Assembly: GCF_000495815.1 (NCBI RefSeq)
Contig: NZ_AWGE01000014.1
Coordinates: 62,001-126,000 of the forward strand
Source of the DNA: Asticcacaulis sp. AC466
Lineage (GTDB): Bacteria; Pseudomonadota; Alphaproteobacteria; Caulobacterales; Caulobacteraceae
DNA: 64,000 bases
Reading direction: 5' to 3'
This document shows, piece after piece, positions 63,920 to 64,000 of the stretch. Position 1 is the stretch's first letter; every line of letters starts with the position of its first letter. Position numbers and translations under genes: made by a program. The notes beneath the pieces were generated by a model, which ran no database searches, was not told the origin of the DNA, and saw only the letters and a program-made list of their open reading frames with translations.

Positions 63920-64000
63920 ATGGCCGTGCACAGACGAGATTGGATGATGGGCGCGGGCGCGCTTTTGGCGACAGCGATACCGGGCCTTAGCCGCGCGGCG
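63920..64000 (+). CDS. Start of an exported protein, cut by the window end
   Basis: Only 27 codons are visible. They encode a signal peptide with a twin Arg (VHRRDWMMGAGALLATAIP, then GLSRAA), which suggests Tat or Sec export. GGGAG is present; it is 2 bp from ATG 63920 and 8 bp from the in-frame GTG at 63926, so the GTG may be the true start. The product cannot be named. Confidence 0.6.
   Translation, partial: MAVHRRDWMMGAGALLATAIPGLSRAA

Overview
The window is GC-rich, densely coded chromosomal DNA from an alphaproteobacterium. A TonB-dependent receptor, PQQ glucose dehydrogenase, a cysE–DUF3126 pair, hybrid histidine kinases and a KaiC-like ATPase suggest Caulobacterales, perhaps an Asticcacaulis-like organism; this is inference from gene content only. 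No rRNA, tRNA, CRISPR array, transposase or prophage gene was seen.

Layout. 0.2–5.8 kb: secreted phytase-like esterase behind a possible Pho box, a secreted DUF5694 protein and a TonB-dependent receptor with a palindrome over its promoter. 5.9–7.3 kb: a low-GC pentapeptide-repeat membrane protein. 7.5–15.6 kb: small housekeeping and stress genes (FkbM methyltransferase, DUF188, Hpt, ferredoxin, S1/P1 nuclease, Nudix, YeiH + LysR, GNAT, NmrA/HxlR pair). 15.6–18.8 kb: KaiC-like ATPase overlapping a hybrid histidine kinase. 18.9–22.5 kb: membrane glucose dehydrogenase and an unknown secreted protein. 22.5–26.4 kb: D-galactonate degradation (dehydratase, lactonase, kinase, aldolase). 26.5–30 kb: fadA/fadB-type beta-oxidation genes. 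30–31.1 kb: a palindromic repeat and a decayed low-GC stretch. 31.1–38.1 kb: metC, nitronate monooxygenase, queF, nitroreductase, Nudix, cysE and small membrane proteins.

38.1–59.8 kb is the main coherent block: a polyamine (putrescine) catabolism island. It has an ABC importer (substrate-binding protein, two permeases, ATPase), two glutamine-synthetase-like gamma-glutamylpolyamine ligases, a gamma-glutamylputrescine oxidase, two aldehyde dehydrogenases, a gamma-glutamyl-GABA hydrolase and three class III aminotransferases, with a GntR/FCD regulator. The palindrome TGTGATCACA occurs at five places, each in front of one transcription unit of this island, including the regulator's own. I infer that it is the regulator's operator and that the island is one regulon holding both the glutamylated (Puu) and the direct transamination (Spu) routes. 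An ECF sigma/membrane-protein operon, an M50 protease and an unusual soluble chemoreceptor-like protein lie inside the island but do not carry the operator.

59.8–64 kb: MscS channel, SpoU-type RNA methyltransferase, a PAS hybrid histidine kinase and the start of an exported protein cut by the window edge.

Other non-coding signals: two copies of a nested palindromic element (30.05 and 43.4 kb) plus a solo hairpin with the same ends at 14.1 kb; a shared TTGACG-N4-CGTAAA site before the fad genes and between nitronate monooxygenase and queF; and several hairpin terminators.
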